Part shown: piece by piece, positions 32,142-41,837 of the stretch
Layout: each line of letters opens with the position of its first letter
Position numbering within the stretch: the first letter of the stretch is position 1
Source: Blautia sp. XA-2221
GTDB lineage: Bacteria > Bacillota > Clostridia > Lachnospirales > Lachnospiraceae
Length of the DNA: 64,000 nucleotides
Assembly (NCBI RefSeq): GCF_028767025.1
Contig: NZ_JAJQXX010000008.1
Coordinates: 62,001 to 126,000 of the forward strand
Direction of reading: 5' to 3'
Program-made: the position numbers and the translations under genes
The notes under the pieces: generated by a model
The model's database searches: none
The model's input: the letters and a program-made list of their open reading frames with translations, nothing else
Told to the model about the DNA's origin: nothing

Positions 32142-33545
32142 ATGGCAACATATTATCTTGCAGTAGACATTGGTGCATCCAGCGGACGACACATTCTGGG
32201 ACATATGGAAAATGGAAAAATGATCCTGGAGGAAGTATACCGTTTTGAAAATGGTATGGTAAAAAAAGGTGACGAGCTTTGCTGGGAATTTGACCGCCTG
32301 TTCAAAGAGGTGATCAACGGCCTGAAAAAATGTAAAGAAATCGGTAAGATTCCGGTGAGCATGGGTGTTGATACCTGGGGCGTTGACTTTGTTCTCCTGG
32401 ACAAAGACGGCAATGTTCTCGGAAACACAGTCGGATATCGTGACAGCCGTACTGAGGGAATGGATCAGGAAGTTTACAAAGTGATCTCCCAGGAAGAACT
32501 GTATGAGAGAACCGGTATTCAGAAAGCAATTTACAATACCATCTATCAGCTTATGTCAGTAAAAACAAAACATCCGGAGTATCTGGAGCAGGCAGAAACC
32601 CTTCTTCATGTACCGGATTACTTCCATTATCTTCTTACAGGCGTAAAGTCCTGCGAGTATACAGAGGCAACAACCGGCCAGCTGGTAAGCCCTGTTACAA
32701 AGGATTGGGACTATGAGCTGATCGACAAACTGGGATACCCGAGAAAAATTTTCCAGAAGCTGATCATGCCTGGCACAAGCATCGGACATTTTTCAGAAGC
32801 TGTGAAAAATGAAGTAGGCTTTGATCTTGAGGTAGTTGCTCCTGCAACTCATGACACTGGTTCCGCTGTACTTGCCGTACCTGCAAATGATGACGACTTT
32901 ATTTATATCAGTTCAGGAACATGGTCACTGATGGGACTTGAGAGAGAGGTTGCAGACTGCTCAAAAGAGAGCTGTGCGCTGAACCTGACAAATGAAGGCG
33001 GCTACGCAGGTCGTTTCCGTTATCTGAAAAATATCATGGGTCTGTGGATGATCCAGTCTGTACGTCATGAGATCAACGACAAATACGGTTTTGCTGAGAT
33101 CTGCGCTATGGCAGAAGAAGCAAAGGATTTCCCGTCCAGAGTAGACGCAAATGACGAGTGCTTCCTGGCACCGGCAAATATGACAGAAGAAGTGAAAGAT
33201 TACTGCCGCAGAACCGGACAGAAAGTTCCGGAAACTCTTGGTGAGGTCGCTACTGTTATCTATGCCAGCCTTGCAGAGTGCTATGCAAAGACAGCAAAAG
33301 AGCTGGAGGAGATCACAGGAAGAACTTACAGCCGTATCCATGTTGTAGGCGGCGGTTCCAATGCAGGATATCTGAATGAACTGACAGCAAAGGCTACAGG
33401 CAAAGAAGTTCACGCAGGTCCGGGAGAGGCAACTGCAATCGGTAATATCACTGCCCAGATGTTAAAGGCAGAGGAATTTAAATCTATTGAAGAAGCAAGA
33501 ACAGTAATTCACGAGTCCTTTGATATCAAAATTTATAATGCGTAA
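32142..33545 (+). CDS. RhaB-family deoxyketohexose kinase (L-fuculokinase and/or rhamnulokinase)
   Basis: 467 aa, FGGY superfamily: N-terminal AVDIGASSGRHILGHMENGK, VDTWGVDFVLLDKDGN, GYRDSRTEGM, ATHDTGSAVLAVPA, YISSGTWSLMGLE and a C-terminal VVGGGSNAGYLNELTA. The sequence is of the rhamnulokinase subfamily rather than E. coli FucK. No other fuculokinase is present, so it probably phosphorylates L-fuculose, feeding FucA; dual use for L-rhamnulose is plausible because both importers and one aldolase share the region. Cotranscribed with the AraA-like isomerase 39 bp downstream. Confidence 0.88.
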   Translation: MATYYLAVDIGASSGRHILGHMENGKMILEEVYRFENGMVKKGDELCWEFDRLFKEVINGLKKCKEIGKIPVSMGVDTWGVDFVLLDKDGNVLGNTVGYRDSRTEGMDQEVYKVISQEELYERTGIQKAIYNTIYQLMSVKTKHPEYLEQAETLLHVPDYFHYLLTGVKSCEYTEATTGQLVSPVTKDWDYELIDKLGYPRKIFQKLIMPGTSIGHFSEAVKNEVGFDLEVVAPATHDTGSAVLAVPANDDDFIYISSGTWSLMGLEREVADCSKESCALNLTNEGGYAGRFRYLKNIMGLWMIQSVRHEINDKYGFAEICAMAEEAKDFPSRVDANDECFLAPANMTEEVKDYCRRTGQKVPETLGEVATVIYASLAECYAKTAKELEEITGRTYSRIHVVGGGSNAGYLNELTAKATGKEVHAGPGEATAIGNITAQMLKAEEFKSIEEARTVIHESFDIKIYNA

Positions 33546-33584
33546 ATAGCTTTATATTATTTTATATGAAGAGGAGAGTTCATT

Positions 33585-35003
33585 ATGTTAGTTAATACGA
33601 AAGCAAAAGTCGGCGTGTTTTCTATTGCACTGGGAGCTTACCTTCCACAGTTCCCGTCACTGGTTCCGGAGTTTGAGTCACAGTACGCTGCGTTCATTAA
33701 AACAATTCCGGATACGGTAGAGGTTATTGACGGAGGAATGGTGACAACCAAGGAACAGGCAATGGAGGCAGGAGATAAATTCCGGGCGGCTGATGTTGAC
33801 CTTGTATTTGTTCAGATGCTGACTTATGCCACTTCCTACAATATGCTTCCGGCAATCCGCGATCTTGATGTTCCGGTAGTTCTGGTAAATATCCAGAAGC
33901 TGAAAGCCCTGGATTATGAGCATACAGATATTGCTTCCTGGCTGGGAGAAGGATATGCCTGCGGAGCAGTAGGCGAAGCAGTTGCAGACCTTGAAAGAGC
34001 AGGAAAGAGACATGCTGTGATCACAGGTGTTGCAGAAGGCGGAGATCCGGCTGTTCAGGAGGAGATTGAAGACTGGTGCAGAGCTGCCCAGGTGAGAAGA
34101 AGATTTCGTGAAACTAATATTGCACAGATCGGCAGACCGTATCCGGGAATGATGGATCTGTATATTGATGAAACAAACCTCTATAACAGAATGTTCCTTT
34201 ATACCAAACAGTTTGACTGGGAAAAGATGTGGGCTATCGCGGACGATATCACAGATGAAGATGCGATCCGCGCAAAGGCTCAGAACATTCTGGATACTTT
34301 TGAAATCGAAGGCGGCGGTACAATCGAAAAAGTCTGGGATATGGCAAAATATGTGGTTGCTTTTGAGCAGTGGGTAAAAGACGAGCATCTTGGTATGATT
34401 GCTTCCCATTACGATGGTTTTGCTCAGGGCAAGGCCGGTGTTCTTGACAGTATGCTGATCCCGGCATTTTCCATGCTGATCAAGCAGGGAACTGCATGTG
34501 CGGTTGAGGGAGATATGAAGGTTGCCATGGCAATGAGTATCCTGAAAACAATTTCCGGAACCGGACAGCTTTCCGAGATGTATTCTATTGACTTTAATGA
34601 TGATATCTGTATCATCGGGCATTCTGGCAGCGGGGATGCTGACATCTCCGACAGAAAACCGACTATGAAGATTGTGAAGGTATTCCACGGCAAAACTGGC
34701 GGTGGATATCTGACACAGTTCTATCCATATACAGGTCCTGTTACTTATCTTGCCATTACACAGGATAAGGATGGAAACTTCAAGTTTGTTGTGGCAGAAG
34801 GTGTAAATGAGGAAGGTCCGATTCTTTCCTTTGGCGATACCAACATGAGAACCCGTTTTACCTGCGGAGCAAGAGAGTTTGTAAACCGTTGGAGTGAGGC
34901 CGGTCCTACGCACCACATGGCAGCTGCAACCGGAAGACATATTGACACAATCCTTAAAGTTGCAAAAATCTTTAACGTTCCGGTTGAGATCGTCACAAGA
35001 TAA
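33585..35003 (+). CDS. AraA-like sugar isomerase (L-arabinose/L-fucose isomerase superfamily)
   Basis: 472 aa. The N-terminal two-thirds follow the L-arabinose/L-fucose isomerase fold (KVGVFSIALGAYLPQFPSLV, VDLVFVQMLTYATSYNMLPA). The C-terminal metal-site region contains CAVEGDMKVAMAMSIL, IIGHSGSGDADISD and AGPTHHMAAATGRHID, placing candidate Glu and His ligands where AraA has them. Not orthologous to the fucI product at 18166. Its position after a RhaB-type kinase suggests it isomerises the sugar that the kinase phosphorylates. No RhaA-type rhamnose isomerase was seen, so it is a candidate for that step. The substrate is not established. Confidence 0.75.
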   Translation: MLVNTKAKVGVFSIALGAYLPQFPSLVPEFESQYAAFIKTIPDTVEVIDGGMVTTKEQAMEAGDKFRAADVDLVFVQMLTYATSYNMLPAIRDLDVPVVLVNIQKLKALDYEHTDIASWLGEGYACGAVGEAVADLERAGKRHAVITGVAEGGDPAVQEEIEDWCRAAQVRRRFRETNIAQIGRPYPGMMDLYIDETNLYNRMFLYTKQFDWEKMWAIADDITDEDAIRAKAQNILDTFEIEGGGTIEKVWDMAKYVVAFEQWVKDEHLGMIASHYDGFAQGKAGVLDSMLIPAFSMLIKQGTACAVEGDMKVAMAMSILKTISGTGQLSEMYSIDFNDDICIIGHSGSGDADISDRKPTMKIVKVFHGKTGGGYLTQFYPYTGPVTYLAITQDKDGNFKFVVAEGVNEEGPILSFGDTNMRTRFTCGAREFVNRWSEAGPTHHMAAATGRHIDTILKVAKIFNVPVEIVTR

Positions 35004-35050
35004 AACAGATCTTTCTGTTTTGGAAAAGTATCTGATATTTGCACACATTC

Positions 35051-35101
35051 AAAAAGGAATCTCCCGCATAACCATAATCGGTCTGCGGGAGGTTCCTTTT
35101 T
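35051..35101. terminator. Terminator between convergent isomerase and DUF3783 genes
   Basis: AAAAAGGA and CTCCCGCA (35051-35068) pair with TGCGGGAG and TCCTTTTT (35084-35101), with a two-base internal mismatch. A/T runs on both sides permit use in both directions. Nothing else was seen in 35004-35215. Confidence 0.8.
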
Positions 35102-35215
35102 GGGATTCTATGATAAATATTGGGGGGGATAAAAATCTTTTGATAAAAAAGAAATCAGCTGAAGTTTTGTGTCAATACTGTCCAGAGCTACAGCATGAAC
35201 ATAATTTCACAGGCC

Positions 35216-35644
35216 TTATTTCAGCTTCTGATGTTCTTTTTTCAGTTCACGGTAAAGTTCCATGGAATTCCAGTGTGCGGTGACAGGGGTAAGAACTGCT
35301 TTGAGATCAACATTTTTCAGCTGGTTATCCCGGAAAAACTGAAGAAATGAATCCATCTGGCTGTTGGAAAAATCCTTCATAACCAACATTTCCTCGCTGA
35401 AATTTTCGCCCATAGGGAACATGGAACTGGGTGTAAATCCAGGAATCTCAAAAAGATATCCCAGAGGATGAAACAGCTCGGAAGCAGATACCTCACGGAT
35501 ATCAACACCGGATTTTCTCAGATATCGTCTGATCTGTCTGGTGCGCTCATCCTGTGGAAAATGGTAGAGAAGAATCTGGGGTCTGGGAGCAGAAATACTG
35601 CCCATTGAGGAGCGGTTTAGGTTATTAAAATCAAATGTGTTCAA
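35216..35644 (-). CDS. DUF3783-family protein
   Basis: 142 aa, soluble, no signal or membrane helix. It contains ILLYHFPQDERTRQIRRYLR, EMLVMKDFSNSQMDSFLQFF and AVLTPVTAHWNSMELYRELK, resembling the DUF3783 family of Firmicutes. The function is unknown. Monocistronic on the minus strand, between the isomerase and the second sensor pair; no link to sugar use is evident. Confidence 0.65.
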   Translation of the reverse strand: MNTFDFNNLNRSSMGSISAPRPQILLYHFPQDERTRQIRRYLRKSGVDIREVSASELFHPLGYLFEIPGFTPSSMFPMGENFSEEMLVMKDFSNSQMDSFLQFFRDNQLKNVDLKAVLTPVTAHWNSMELYRELKKEHQKLK

Positions 35645-35760
35645 AAAAACACCTCCTGGTATCGTAATAGCGCAGTCAAGAATGACTGTTCAGTTTATAG
35701 GTTTCTATTTTAAATGATAAAAAATTAGTTCTAGTCATTAGAGATGATCTTAAATAATTA

Positions 35761-37599
35761 TCATGTCTGTGATTCACGGATATTTCTCCGAGCCGGAATT
35801 CGGATCTGAACTTCGGTTCCCTGCCCCGGATTGCTGGAATAGGAGAGACCATAAGATTTACCATACAGCAACTGAAGTCTTTGGTGTGTATTGTATACAG
35901 CAATGTTTGTGCCGCCGGAGGAAGAACCTGTGCTGTTTTCGGAAATGATTGTGGAAAGTTTTTCCGGAGGAATTCCAACACCATCATCTGAGATCAGAAG
36001 TATGATATCTTCGTTTTCCATCCATCCGGTAAGAACAATTGTTCCGGATTTGGTATCCTTTTCCAGAATTCCATGGAGAACACAGTTTTCTATCACAGGC
36101 TGTAAGGTAAGTTTTGGTATCTGATAGTCTGTCAACTCATCCGGAATATCAGAAATAAAGGAAATGTTGTTGTGATAGCGCATGTTCTGGATTTTCAGGT
36201 AAATAGAAACATGTTCTTCCTCTTCACCGATGGTATTGATATTTTTTTTACGGCTCAGTGTCAGTTTATAAAATCGGGAAAGGCTTTGCACAGCACTGGA
36301 AATCTCGGAGGTCTGTCCCTGAAGCGCCATCCAGTTAATCATATCCATAGTATTATACAGAAAATGTGGGTTAATCTGTGCCTGCAGAGAATTAAATTCT
36401 GCGATTCGAAGCTCTTCTGCTGCTTTCATCTGCTCATTCATAAGCTGTTGGATTTTTCGAGTCATATAGTTATAGGTATCTATAAGATCGCCAATCTCGT
36501 CATGATAAACAGGGTTCTCCATGGGAACAGGGGAACCCTGCCGTACTTTGCCCATTTGATGAATTACAGAGGAAATCCGGCTACTTACAGATCGGGCCAG
36601 GAAGTGTGCCATGACTGAGGCAAGTAACAACACGGCAAGGTACATGAGTATATACTGCAACATGATAAAATTACTTTGTTTTAAAAGAGAAGAAGAGGGC
36701 AGGACAGTTATCATAAACCAACCGGGCTGCCGGATATTGTAAAATCCTGCATAAATCTTTTGATCGAGAATTGTTCTTTCAATGAAACCGTTGGAAGCCA
36801 TAAAGGAATCTTCAACGGTTTGGTAATCTAAAAGATAAATGCCTGTTCCCGATTTATCAGTAGATGCTACAATGGCATTTCTTTCATTAATAATGTAAGA
36901 TATGCTACCATCCAGAGTCAGATTCTTTCTCAATATTTTTGTCAGCTGATTTGAGGCAGAATAAAGGGAAATATAAGCCTGATGAGCCTTTCCCTGATAA
37001 TAAAAGGTAGTAGAAACAATGTATGCCATGTCTCCGAAGGTGCTTTTTTCCCGCTCTCCCAGATAAAATTCGGGACAGTAAAGTTCGGATTTCCCGGTTC
37101 CCTGAAAAATTCCGTACCAGTAGGTTCCCTGGGCAAGACTCATTGGAACAAAGTAGTCCTGAGTCAGCTCATCATGAAAAAGTTTCACGGATTCTGTTGG
37201 GAAATCCATGTAGATCTGAAGTCCAGTAATGTTTTTTTGGTCAATAAGCTCCTGAACTTTTTTCTGGAATGTTTCTGCATTGTGGGAATCCAGAAGCATC
37301 TGGAAAGGAGAATTGACTGGCTGGTGAAATAATGTTTTATAAAATTCCAACTCTGTAATCTCTTCGTAGGCATCCAGAATTTTCTGGATGCTGGATTCTA
37401 TCAAAGGTGCAGCTTTGGAGGAAGTGTCCTGTTCTTTGCGTATGGTATCAGAAACAACCATGTCATACAGTCTGCTGTAAAAAAAGATTCCAACGATAAG
37501 TACTGGAATAGTGATGGCAATAATCAGTACAATGGTGAACTTTGACTGCAGATTCATGTCTCCGTAGATCTGACGTAATTTTCTTAATAATCCTGTCAT
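35761..37599 (-). CDS. LytS/YesM-type sensor histidine kinase (second system)
   Basis: 612 aa. Membrane helix at ~18-40 (FTIVLIIAITIPVLIVGIFF), a large extracytoplasmic Cache-like domain, a second helix near residues ~305-325, HAMP, then AQINPHFLYNTMDMINWMAL with the phospho-acceptor His and an ATPase domain (VIENCVLHGI, DDGVGIPPEKL). Its ATG overlaps the stop of the regulator gene upstream (ATGA). Divergent from the RhaS-like importer, which it probably controls. Unlike the first system, no anchored binding protein follows, so it may sense its ligand directly or via the importer's binding protein. Confidence 0.92.
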   Translation of the reverse strand: MTGLLRKLRQIYGDMNLQSKFTIVLIIAITIPVLIVGIFFYSRLYDMVVSDTIRKEQDTSSKAAPLIESSIQKILDAYEEITELEFYKTLFHQPVNSPFQMLLDSHNAETFQKKVQELIDQKNITGLQIYMDFPTESVKLFHDELTQDYFVPMSLAQGTYWYGIFQGTGKSELYCPEFYLGEREKSTFGDMAYIVSTTFYYQGKAHQAYISLYSASNQLTKILRKNLTLDGSISYIINERNAIVASTDKSGTGIYLLDYQTVEDSFMASNGFIERTILDQKIYAGFYNIRQPGWFMITVLPSSSLLKQSNFIMLQYILMYLAVLLLASVMAHFLARSVSSRISSVIHQMGKVRQGSPVPMENPVYHDEIGDLIDTYNYMTRKIQQLMNEQMKAAEELRIAEFNSLQAQINPHFLYNTMDMINWMALQGQTSEISSAVQSLSRFYKLTLSRKKNINTIGEEEEHVSIYLKIQNMRYHNNISFISDIPDELTDYQIPKLTLQPVIENCVLHGILEKDTKSGTIVLTGWMENEDIILLISDDGVGIPPEKLSTIISENSTGSSSGGTNIAVYNTHQRLQLLYGKSYGLSYSSNPGQGTEVQIRIPARRNIRESQT

Positions 37600-39146
37600 C
37601 TCAGATTTTTCTCCCTGTACTCAGAAGGTGAAAGTCCGCTGTATTTCCGGAAGCTCTTTCCAAAGTAATTGCCGTCGCTGTAGCCTACTCGGGATGAAAT
37701 GTCTGAAATCCGGTATCTGGAATCCTTTAACAGCTGCTTGGCTTTTTCCATCCTGTATTCGGTAAGATACTGGTTTAAAGTGTGTCCTGTTTCATTTTTG
37801 AAAAAGGTACAGACATAGGAAGCTGAAAGAAAAACATGCTCACTGATATCTTTGACTGAAAGTGTTTCATCCATGTAGTGCTTTCCGATGTAGCTTTTGA
37901 TTAGGTGAATGGTTGGATTTTCCTGTGCCTGATTTCCGACATGTTTCAACAAATATTCTGTTTGCTGTCGAAGGGTCTGATGCAGTTCAGAAAAAGTAAA
38001 ACATCTGTCAATGATCTCCGCAATAGGTTCTGCGTAAATATCTTCTGACGGAAAAGTTTGTTTTCGGACTTTATCAAGAGCCAGGAAGAGTTTATAATAG
38101 AGATCTTTTACAGCATTCTGAAACACTTTTGTATTTTCAGTAAAATATTCCCGAAGTTCATCCAGAAGAACAAAGGTTGATTCCGGAAGCTCAGAGGAAA
38201 GTGAATTTGCAAAGTCGATTTCTGGTGAGGTAAAACAGAAATCAGGGGAGACTTTTGTATCTCTGTTCAGTTTATTAGGCGTTAGCAGTGTGTTTTCCGG
38301 GAAAAAGAAACTGTTCTGTAAAAGGATAACAGCGGAAGCATAAGACTGATAGGCTTTTGCCATTCCATAAACAGTTTCGCCAAGAGCCATGGAATATTTT
38401 CCCATACAGGAAAGATGATGGCAAATAAAATCCTCGATTTCTCTAAGACATCGGGAGGATGGGGCTGTCTGACCAAACAAAAAACCCAGGAGATTCTGAT
38501 GTTTTTTGTCTGTGTAAACAAAATGAATATTTCTTTTTTCCAGAAAATCAGACAGTGCCTGATAAAACAGCTCCAGAGAAGATAGCTCCGGAAATGTATC
38601 CATTCTTATAATAAAGGAAATAAAAAAGGTGGAGTTGTTCATAGCAAAACCAAGTTCTTTGGAAAGCCTGCGAGCAGTCTGAATATCAGGCAGTGAGGGA
38701 AGTGTCAGAAGCAGCGCCAGACGGGAAGCTGTTTCCATGGATTTCAGAAATTCCCCTCTTCGTGAGCGGCGTTTTTGTATGTAAAGCTCAGTCGCTTCTC
38801 TGACTGCCTGGGAAACTTCAGAAGGATTCAGCGGTTTTTCGATATAGCTGACAGCTTTTAAACGAATGGCTGCTTTCAAATATTCTTTATCTGAGTAGCC
38901 ACTCATAAAAACGGGAACAGAATCTGGAAGAATCTTTTCCAGCCGTTCCAGCATAGTGATCCCGTCCATGCGGGGCATACGTACATCACACAGAATAATC
39001 TCCGGACAGTAAAGACGGGCCTTTTCAAGACCGTGAATTCCGTCGTCAGCCTGAAGAATTTGGTCAATGCCAAGGGAGGCCCAGTCGATGGCACTGATCA
39101 ATCCTGTGCGAGTAAGTTCTTCATCGTCTACGATCAGTAATTTCAT
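37596..39146 (-). CDS. YesN-type response regulator (second system)
   Basis: 516 aa from ATG 39146 behind AAGGAG; the frame stays open further upstream but without a ribosome site. The receiver has LLIVDDEELTR, Asp in IILCDVRMPRMDG, and Lys in SYIEKPLNPSE. C-terminal AraC helices are LSVKDISEHVFLSASYVCTF and RISDISSRVGYSDGNYFGKS. It transcribes away from the importer at 39344; tandem repeats at 39242-39274 in the shared gap are its likely target. Confidence 0.92.
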   Translation of the reverse strand: MKLLIVDDEELTRTGLISAIDWASLGIDQILQADDGIHGLEKARLYCPEIILCDVRMPRMDGITMLERLEKILPDSVPVFMSGYSDKEYLKAAIRLKAVSYIEKPLNPSEVSQAVREATELYIQKRRSRRGEFLKSMETASRLALLLTLPSLPDIQTARRLSKELGFAMNNSTFFISFIIRMDTFPELSSLELFYQALSDFLEKRNIHFVYTDKKHQNLLGFLFGQTAPSSRCLREIEDFICHHLSCMGKYSMALGETVYGMAKAYQSYASAVILLQNSFFFPENTLLTPNKLNRDTKVSPDFCFTSPEIDFANSLSSELPESTFVLLDELREYFTENTKVFQNAVKDLYYKLFLALDKVRKQTFPSEDIYAEPIAEIIDRCFTFSELHQTLRQQTEYLLKHVGNQAQENPTIHLIKSYIGKHYMDETLSVKDISEHVFLSASYVCTFFKNETGHTLNQYLTEYRMEKAKQLLKDSRYRISDISSRVGYSDGNYFGKSFRKYSGLSPSEYREKNLR

Positions 39147-39241
39147 AGGATTCTCCTTGTTATAAGTAAAAGTCAGATATAGTTTATCATATTTTAAACA
39201 TGAATACGAGAAAAAAGCAGAAAGTTTTGTGCATATAAATG

Positions 39242-39274
39242 AAAAGATATTACCCGGATTCAAAAGATATTCCC
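39242..39274. promoter_or_regulatory. Tandem direct repeat, 20-bp period, upstream of the second importer
   Basis: AAAAGATATTACCC at 39242-39255 and AAAAGATATTCCCA at 39262-39275, start to start exactly 20 bp. They end just before the candidate -35 of the importer promoter, the expected place for activation by an AraC-type response regulator. Confidence 0.55.
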
Positions 39275-39275
39275 A

Positions 39276-39304
39276 TTTTATAAAAAAATAACCAATGGTA
39301 AAAT
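39276..39304 (+). promoter_or_regulatory. Candidate promoter of the second importer
   Basis: TTTTAT, 17 bp, TAAAAT (39299-39304). The poor -35 directly abuts the tandem repeats, consistent with activator dependence. About 40 bp before the GTG start. Confidence 0.45.
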
Positions 39305-39343
39305 AGAATCAATGAACAGATATAAAAAAGGAGGGGAAGAGCC

Positions 39344-40840
39344 GTGTCTGAATATGTACTTGAGTTAAAAGGCATTACAAAAATTTTCCCGGGTGTGAAG
39401 GCATTAAATAATGTACAGTTTCAGCTTAAGCCTGGCGAGGTTCATGCACTTATGGGTGAAAATGGTGCCGGAAAAAGTACGTTTATTAAGGTAATTACTG
39501 GTGTACATAAAGCAGAAGAAGGAGAAATGTTTCTGAACGGTAAGAAAGTGGAGTTCAGAGGACCAAAGGACGCTCAGATGGCAGGAATTGCAGCCGTATA
39601 TCAGCATCCTACATCTTATCCTCATTTGACCGTTGCAGAAAATATCTTTATGGGTCATGAGATCATTAAAAACAAAATAATCCAGTGGAAGGCAATGAAT
39701 ACAGAAGCCAATAAGCTTCTTGCGCAGCTGGATGCAGATTTTGATGCCACAGAGGAAATGGGAACTTTAAGTGTGGCCCAGCAGCAGATGGTGGAAATTG
39801 CAAAAGCAATGTCTACCAATGCAAAAATCATTATTCTGGACGAGCCCACTGCTGCGCTGACAAGATCTGAGTCAGAAAAACTTTACACACTTGTGGACAA
39901 ATTAAAGTCAGAGGGAGTTTCCATTATTTTTATTTCTCATCGTTTTGAAGATATGTACCGTTTGGCTTCCAGAGTTACTGTTTTTCGTGATTCCCAGTAC
40001 ATTGGAACCTATGATGTAAATGAAATTACAAATGCAGATCTGATCAAGGCAATGGTAGGTCGTGAGATCACTGATCTTTTTCCGAAACCTGAGATTCAGC
40101 CGGGAGAAGAAATTCTGAAAGTGGAAAAACTTTCCAGAACAGGATATTTTAAAGATATTTCCTTTGAGGTAAGAGCAGGAGAAATTCTTGGTCTGACGGG
40201 TTTGGTAGGCGCAGGCCGTACAGAAGTGGTGGAAGCTGTGTGCGGAATTACCCGTGCGGATTTTGGAAAGATTTATTTGGAAGGAAAGGAAGTTCATATC
40301 AAGCAACCGTCTGATGCAATGGAAAAAGGTATTATCCTTCTTCCGGAAGACCGTCAGAAAGAGGGGCTGATTATGAGCTGGGGACTAGGAAGAAACGTAA
40401 CCCTTCCAACCATCAGTAAATATGCAAAAGGCGGAATGAATGACGAAAAGACAGAACGGGATCTGGCAAAGAAGCTTCTAGAAGAGGTAGATACCAAGGC
40501 CGTGGATATTTTCCAGCCTGCCAGCTCTCTGTCAGGTGGAAACCAGCAGAAAGTGGTGGTAGCCAAGGCTCTGAGTCAGGAAATGAAGGTTGTGATCATG
40601 GACGAACCCACCAAAGGCGTTGACGTTGGAGCAAAGGCAGAAATCTATGGAATTATGGGAGAACTGGCAAAAAAAGGATATGCCATAATTCTAATCTCTT
40701 CAGAAATGCCTGAGATTCTTGGTATGGCAGATCGTATTATTGTAATGTGCAACGGAAGAAAGACCGGTGAGCTTGGAAGAGAGGAAGCAACTCAGGAAAA
40801 AATCCTTGAACTTGCCATGGAAAAGGGGGCTGCAAAATAA
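39344..40840 (+). CDS. rhaT: Sugar ABC transporter ATP-binding protein, probable rhamnose importer
   Basis: 498 aa, two ATPase domains: GENGAGKSTF with VIILDEPTAALT-type Walker B in the first, and GLVGAGRTEVVEA, SLSGGNQQKVVVAKA, VVIMDEPTKGVDVGAK in the second. GTG start at 39344 behind AAAGGAGGGG. The specificity assignment rests on the RhaS-like binding protein at 42992. The symbol follows the rhizobial RhaSTPQ nomenclature. The stop overlaps the next ATG (TAATG). Confidence 0.88.
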   Translation: MSEYVLELKGITKIFPGVKALNNVQFQLKPGEVHALMGENGAGKSTFIKVITGVHKAEEGEMFLNGKKVEFRGPKDAQMAGIAAVYQHPTSYPHLTVAENIFMGHEIIKNKIIQWKAMNTEANKLLAQLDADFDATEEMGTLSVAQQQMVEIAKAMSTNAKIIILDEPTAALTRSESEKLYTLVDKLKSEGVSIIFISHRFEDMYRLASRVTVFRDSQYIGTYDVNEITNADLIKAMVGREITDLFPKPEIQPGEEILKVEKLSRTGYFKDISFEVRAGEILGLTGLVGAGRTEVVEAVCGITRADFGKIYLEGKEVHIKQPSDAMEKGIILLPEDRQKEGLIMSWGLGRNVTLPTISKYAKGGMNDEKTERDLAKKLLEEVDTKAVDIFQPASSLSGGNQQKVVVAKALSQEMKVVIMDEPTKGVDVGAKAEIYGIMGELAKKGYAIILISSEMPEILGMADRIIVMCNGRKTGELGREEATQEKILELAMEKGAAK

Positions 40841-41835
40841 TGGAAAAGAAATCATTGGTAAAAAAGTTTACAGGCTCTCGTGAAGCCCTGCTTGCAGTTG
40901 TTCTGATTGTGCTTTTTATTGTCATAACAGCCATTAATCCGGCTTTTTTGACTACAAAATCTCTGATGGATATGCTGAAGAACAATGCGGTAACCATGGT
41001 AATGGCTCTGGGTATGCTGTGCGTTATGTTGGTAGGCGGAATTGATATTTCCATTATGTCTACTCTGGCACTGTCCGGTATGTCTATTGGTATGCTTTTA
41101 AAAAATGACAAGATTACAGGCACACCGCTGGTGTTTTTGATTGCTGTGGGAATTGGTATGATCTGTGGGCTTGTGGTTGGTCTTGTAATATCCAGGGCAG
41201 ATGTGCCTCCGATCATTGCCACAATGGGATTTATGTACGTGTTTCGCGCTAGGGGATATCTGGTATCTAATGGCGGCGAGTGGGCCAGTGCAGCGGCACT
41301 TGGTGATTTTAAAAATTTTGCTACAGGTACTTTTCTGGGATTGAATCATGTAATTTGGGTGGTGATTCTGTGTTATGCATTCTTTTTCTGGTTTATGAAG
41401 TGGACCAGAACAGGAAGAATGATTTATGCGGTAGGAAGTAATGCCAGTGCGGCAGAGGTTTCTGGTATCAATGTAAAGAATATTAAACTACTTGTTTATG
41501 TGATTATGGGGCTTCTTGCAGGTCTTGGTGGAGCTCTTCAAGTTTCGGTATATGCATCTGCAATGCCTGATATGCAGTATGGCGGTGAAATGGATGTTAT
41601 TGCTGCCTGCGTGATCGGCGGTGTCAGCATGAACGGCGGTCGCGGAAGTGTTTTGGGGGCTTTGTTCGGTTCTTTGATCCTTGCGACTATCGCAAAGGCG
41701 CTTCCTTTGATACCATTCTTTGATCAGCTCTGGCTGAATACCATAAAAGGACTGATTATTTTGATCGTAGTTGTAATGAACGTAGTGCTGCAGCGTGTGG
41801 CAGACAAAAATGCACTGAAAGGAAGGGAGATGTAA
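40840..41835 (+). CDS. rhaP: Sugar ABC transporter permease, probable rhamnose importer
   Basis: 331 aa polytopic protein of the BPD_transp_2 family: MALGMLCVMLVGGIDISIMS, RADVPPIIATMGFMYVFRAR, AAEVSGINVKNIKLLVYVIM and MDVIAACVIGGVSMNGGRGS. Translationally coupled to the ATPase gene. Which permease is RhaP and which RhaQ cannot be decided securely. Confidence 0.85.
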   Translation: MEKKSLVKKFTGSREALLAVVLIVLFIVITAINPAFLTTKSLMDMLKNNAVTMVMALGMLCVMLVGGIDISIMSTLALSGMSIGMLLKNDKITGTPLVFLIAVGIGMICGLVVGLVISRADVPPIIATMGFMYVFRARGYLVSNGGEWASAAALGDFKNFATGTFLGLNHVIWVVILCYAFFFWFMKWTRTGRMIYAVGSNASAAEVSGINVKNIKLLVYVIMGLLAGLGGALQVSVYASAMPDMQYGGEMDVIAACVIGGVSMNGGRGSVLGALFGSLILATIAKALPLIPFFDQLWLNTIKGLIILIVVVMNVVLQRVADKNALKGREM

Positions 41836-41837
41836 TC

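Noticed and set aside
33678-35048. Long open frame (456 codons) on the minus strand
   Set aside because: It lies antisense to the AraA-like isomerase gene, has no ribosome site or recognisable domain, and its Cys/His/Ser-rich product is typical of a shadow of a codon-biased gene.
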